Below, in pieces: positions 62,192 through 64,000 of a stretch of DNA of 64,000 nucleotides. The notes beneath the pieces were generated by a model. It ran no database searches and had not been told where the DNA came from. It was given only the letters and a program-made list of their open reading frames with translations. This DNA comes from Campylobacter lanienae NCTC 13004 (GTDB taxonomy: Bacteria > Campylobacterota > Campylobacteria > Campylobacterales > Campylobacteraceae), in assembly GCF_002139935.1 (NCBI RefSeq), contig NZ_CP015578.1, positions 1,178,001-1,242,000 on the forward strand, given 5' to 3'. Position 1 is the first letter of the stretch. Every line of letters starts with the position of its first letter. Made by a program: the position numbers and the translations under genes.

Positions 62192-64000
62192 TATCTTTAA
62201 CAAAAACTACAATCACCAAGTCGATCCCCAAGCAGTAAAAGCCTTGCACCACGCAATAGAACAAGATATCAAAGCAAATGGCGGTGCTAATGCCTTTATA
62301 CACAATATCATCGCACTTTGCTCCATTAACTTTATCCTAGCTAAGGCCATTTATGACCTAAAAAGCAATAGCAAATTTGATGTCTTTGCCGGCAAGGGCA
62401 ACCTAGATATAAATATCATCAACACACATACCAAAACCCCGATTTATAGTGGCTCGCCAGCAGAACATACAATCAATATGCTAGATAAATTCAAAAGAGA
62501 TTACGCCCTTTATCCATCGCTATTTTTCTATGGGCTTGGCAATGGCAACTTCTATAAAGCTCTATTAGAAAATAAAAATCATAAGAAAATTGTAGTATTT
62601 GAGCCTGAAATTGAGATATTATTTATAGCTTTTTGCCTAAATGATTTTAGTAAAGAGATGCGTGAAAATCGCTTTATACCATTTTGTGTTGGCTTTTTAA
62701 ATGATGCGTATCTACATATAATTTGTAATCAAAAAGAGATTAAATACAACGCCAAAAACTATGATTTTCACATATATAATGACTATTATGACCAAACCTA
62801 CAAACAAAACGCAAATAGCATAAATAAAAGATTATTAAATATCTTACTTCTAAATATCAAAGCCGCCGGCAATTCGCCGGAAGATACCCTTATAGGGATG
62901 AAGCATGTAGTAGAGAATATGCCAAAATTCTATGCTAATTACAGCTTAAAAGATATTTTAAATTTAAACACAAATCGCAACCAAACCGCCATCATCGTCT
63001 CAACTGGACCAAGTCTAACTAAGCAACTTGAGCTATTAAGAAGCGTCGCTCCATATGCCATTTTGATCGCTGCTGACGCCTCATATCCGATACTAAAATT
63101 AAATAATATTAGGCCAGATTTTGTAACTACAATGGAGAGAATCGAGCTTAGCGGGGCGTTTTTTGATAGTGAGGTGAGTGAATTTGATAATGGCATAACC
63201 TTTATCGCTAGCTCACTCATCCATCCTAATACAATTAAGCTTTTAAAAGGGCGAGATGTCGCCTTCGCTCATAAGCCTTTGAAATTCGAAGAGGCCTTAG
63301 GCGAAGATCCGAAAAACTATATGTGTAAAGGGCCTAGCACCGCTCACTTCGCCTTTGATCTAGCTATAGAGCTTGGCTGTAAGCAGATAATATTTATCGG
63401 ACAAGATCTAGCCATGGCAGATGATGGCACCACTCACGCTAGGGGAATGGTCTTTGGTGAGACTTCGCCTACTATCGCCTCTAAAGAGTATGAGTCTAAT
63501 ATAACAACAACTCTAGGCTATGGCGGCAAAACGCATGTAAAATCTATCAAAATTTGGGATATGTTTAGAGAGTATTTCGAGGCGATGATAGATGCGATTA
63601 GCTCATATACTGATGTAAAAGTTTATAACGCCACCGAGGGTGGCTCTAGGATTAGAGGCACGATAGAAAGGCCTTTTGGTGAGCTTGTAAGCGAAATTAT
63701 AAATAGCAAAGTTAAAAAGAATTTACTAAAACCAGAACCGATATCACCAGATATTAGCCACGCCAAACTACAATCCCAAAAGCAAATTATAGAAAATTTC
63801 ATCAAAATAGGCAAAGATAAACAAGATCTAATCAAAGAGCTATTTAAGAAAATTAGCAAATTAGTAGAACCCGCAAACGCAGATCTAGCAAATGGCAAAG
63901 AGCCAAGATATGCTAAATTCTATGAGCTTAAAGATCGCATAGATAGATTAAAAGCGAATTTGGATAATGATAAGAGTTTTAATGATGTATATATGAGTGC
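62184..64000 (+). CDS. maf: Motility accessory factor (Maf) family glycosyltransferase, 3' end cut by window edge
   Basis: Maf proteins transfer pseudaminic or legionaminic acid to flagellin. Reading from the ATG at 62184, with GAGG upstream and an 8-bp overlap with ubiX, gives 605 open codons to the window edge. The DUF115 signature is present: VSTGPSLTKQLELLR near residue 272, ADASYPILKL, and PDFVTTMERIEL near residue 310, then GPSTAHFAFDLAIELGC near 385 and GQDLAM. Family length is about 600-720 residues, so little is missing. Which sugar it uses cannot be told from sequence, but both sugar routes are encoded 12-20 kb to the left. Confidence 0.88.
   Translation, partial: MDNIFNKNYNHQVDPQAVKALHHAIEQDIKANGGANAFIHNIIALCSINFILAKAIYDLKSNSKFDVFAGKGNLDINIINTHTKTPIYSGSPAEHTINMLDKFKRDYALYPSLFFYGLGNGNFYKALLENKNHKKIVVFEPEIEILFIAFCLNDFSKEMRENRFIPFCVGFLNDAYLHIICNQKEIKYNAKNYDFHIYNDYYDQTYKQNANSINKRLLNILLLNIKAAGNSPEDTLIGMKHVVENMPKFYANYSLKDILNLNTNRNQTAIIVSTGPSLTKQLELLRSVAPYAILIAADASYPILKLNNIRPDFVTTMERIELSGAFFDSEVSEFDNGITFIASSLIHPNTIKLLKGRDVAFAHKPLKFEEALGEDPKNYMCKGPSTAHFAFDLAIELGCKQIIFIGQDLAMADDGTTHARGMVFGETSPTIASKEYESNITTTLGYGGKTHVKSIKIWDMFREYFEAMIDAISSYTDVKVYNATEGGSRIRGTIERPFGELVSEIINSKVKKNLLKPEPISPDISHAKLQSQKQIIENFIKIGKDKQDLIKELFKKISKLVEPANADLANGKEPRYAKFYELKDRIDRLKANLDNDKSFNDVYMS

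Overview
The window is a chromosomal segment of a Campylobacter species. The evidence is its low G+C content, very dense genes with many 1-14 bp overlaps, and stretches whose gene order matches Campylobacter jejuni: the parA-parB-atp-tol run, rplU-rpmA-obg-proB-fmt-birA, fliY-fliM-fliA-flhG-flhF-folK-aroQ-mqnX, and the legionaminic acid block legI-legG-ptmE-ptmF-ptmB-ptmA. A complete cytochrome c-type nitrous oxide reductase (cNosZ) cluster and the glycosylation layout suggest a non-jejuni lineage such as the fetus/hyointestinalis/lanienae group. That placement is inference. No rRNA, tRNA, CRISPR array, insertion sequence or prophage was seen.

Layout. (1) 1-2460: the 5' part of uvrA, running off the left edge. 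(2) 2523-6035: an iron(III) ABC transporter fbpABC with a Fur-box-like site upstream, divergent from a DASS-family dicarboxylate/anion transporter (6311-7966) that ends in a clear terminator. (3) 8139-18603: an 11- or 12-gene nos operon: a beta-propeller-like gene, nosZ, nosB, nosD, nosG, nosC1, nosC2, nosH, nosF, nosY, nosL and a small periplasmic protein gene. NosG/NosH resemble the NapG/NapH quinol dehydrogenase, and NosC1/NosC2 are monohaem cytochromes that could carry electrons to NosZ. (4) 18641-35744: one long leftward run of housekeeping genes: proB, fmt, birA, parA, parB, all eight F-type ATP synthase F1 and stator genes (atpF' to atpC), tolQRAB-pal-cpoB, slyD, fabD, mtnN and a TtcA-like gene. 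obg, rpmA and rplU lie upstream behind terminators. (5) 37760-39910: a dihaem cytochrome c peroxidase, divergent from a DsbC-like thiol-disulfide protein. (6) 39907-50417: a nonulosonic acid (pseudaminic and legionaminic acid) flagellin-glycan locus, split by an exbB-exbD-tonB iron-uptake energising module with its own Fur-box-like site. (7) 50473-57590: leftward flagellar regulation and switch genes with folK, an aminopeptidase P-type gene and aroQ. (8) 57681-64000: rightward mqnX, sppA, a MOSC gene, a glutathionylspermidine synthase-like gene, ubiX and a Maf-family gene cut by the right edge.

Links between regions. MtnN, MqnX and UbiX all fit the futalosine route to menaquinone, whose quinol would feed the NosGH electron path. 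The glycosylation locus supplies CMP-activated sugars that Maf proteins, such as the one at the right edge, transfer to flagellin, and the flagellar regulators lie between the two.

The most interesting signals are two poly-G tracts in the glycosylation locus (G9 at the 5' end of ptmE and G8 inside a methyltransferase gene), which predict phase variation. Next are the mutually exclusive hairpins between nosZ and nosB, and a nos accessory set in which NosL has lost its CxxC metal site and two poorly characterised periplasmic genes flank the operon. A TtcA-like protein lacking one iron-sulfur cysteine and a TIM-barrel gene translationally coupled to pseF also stand out.
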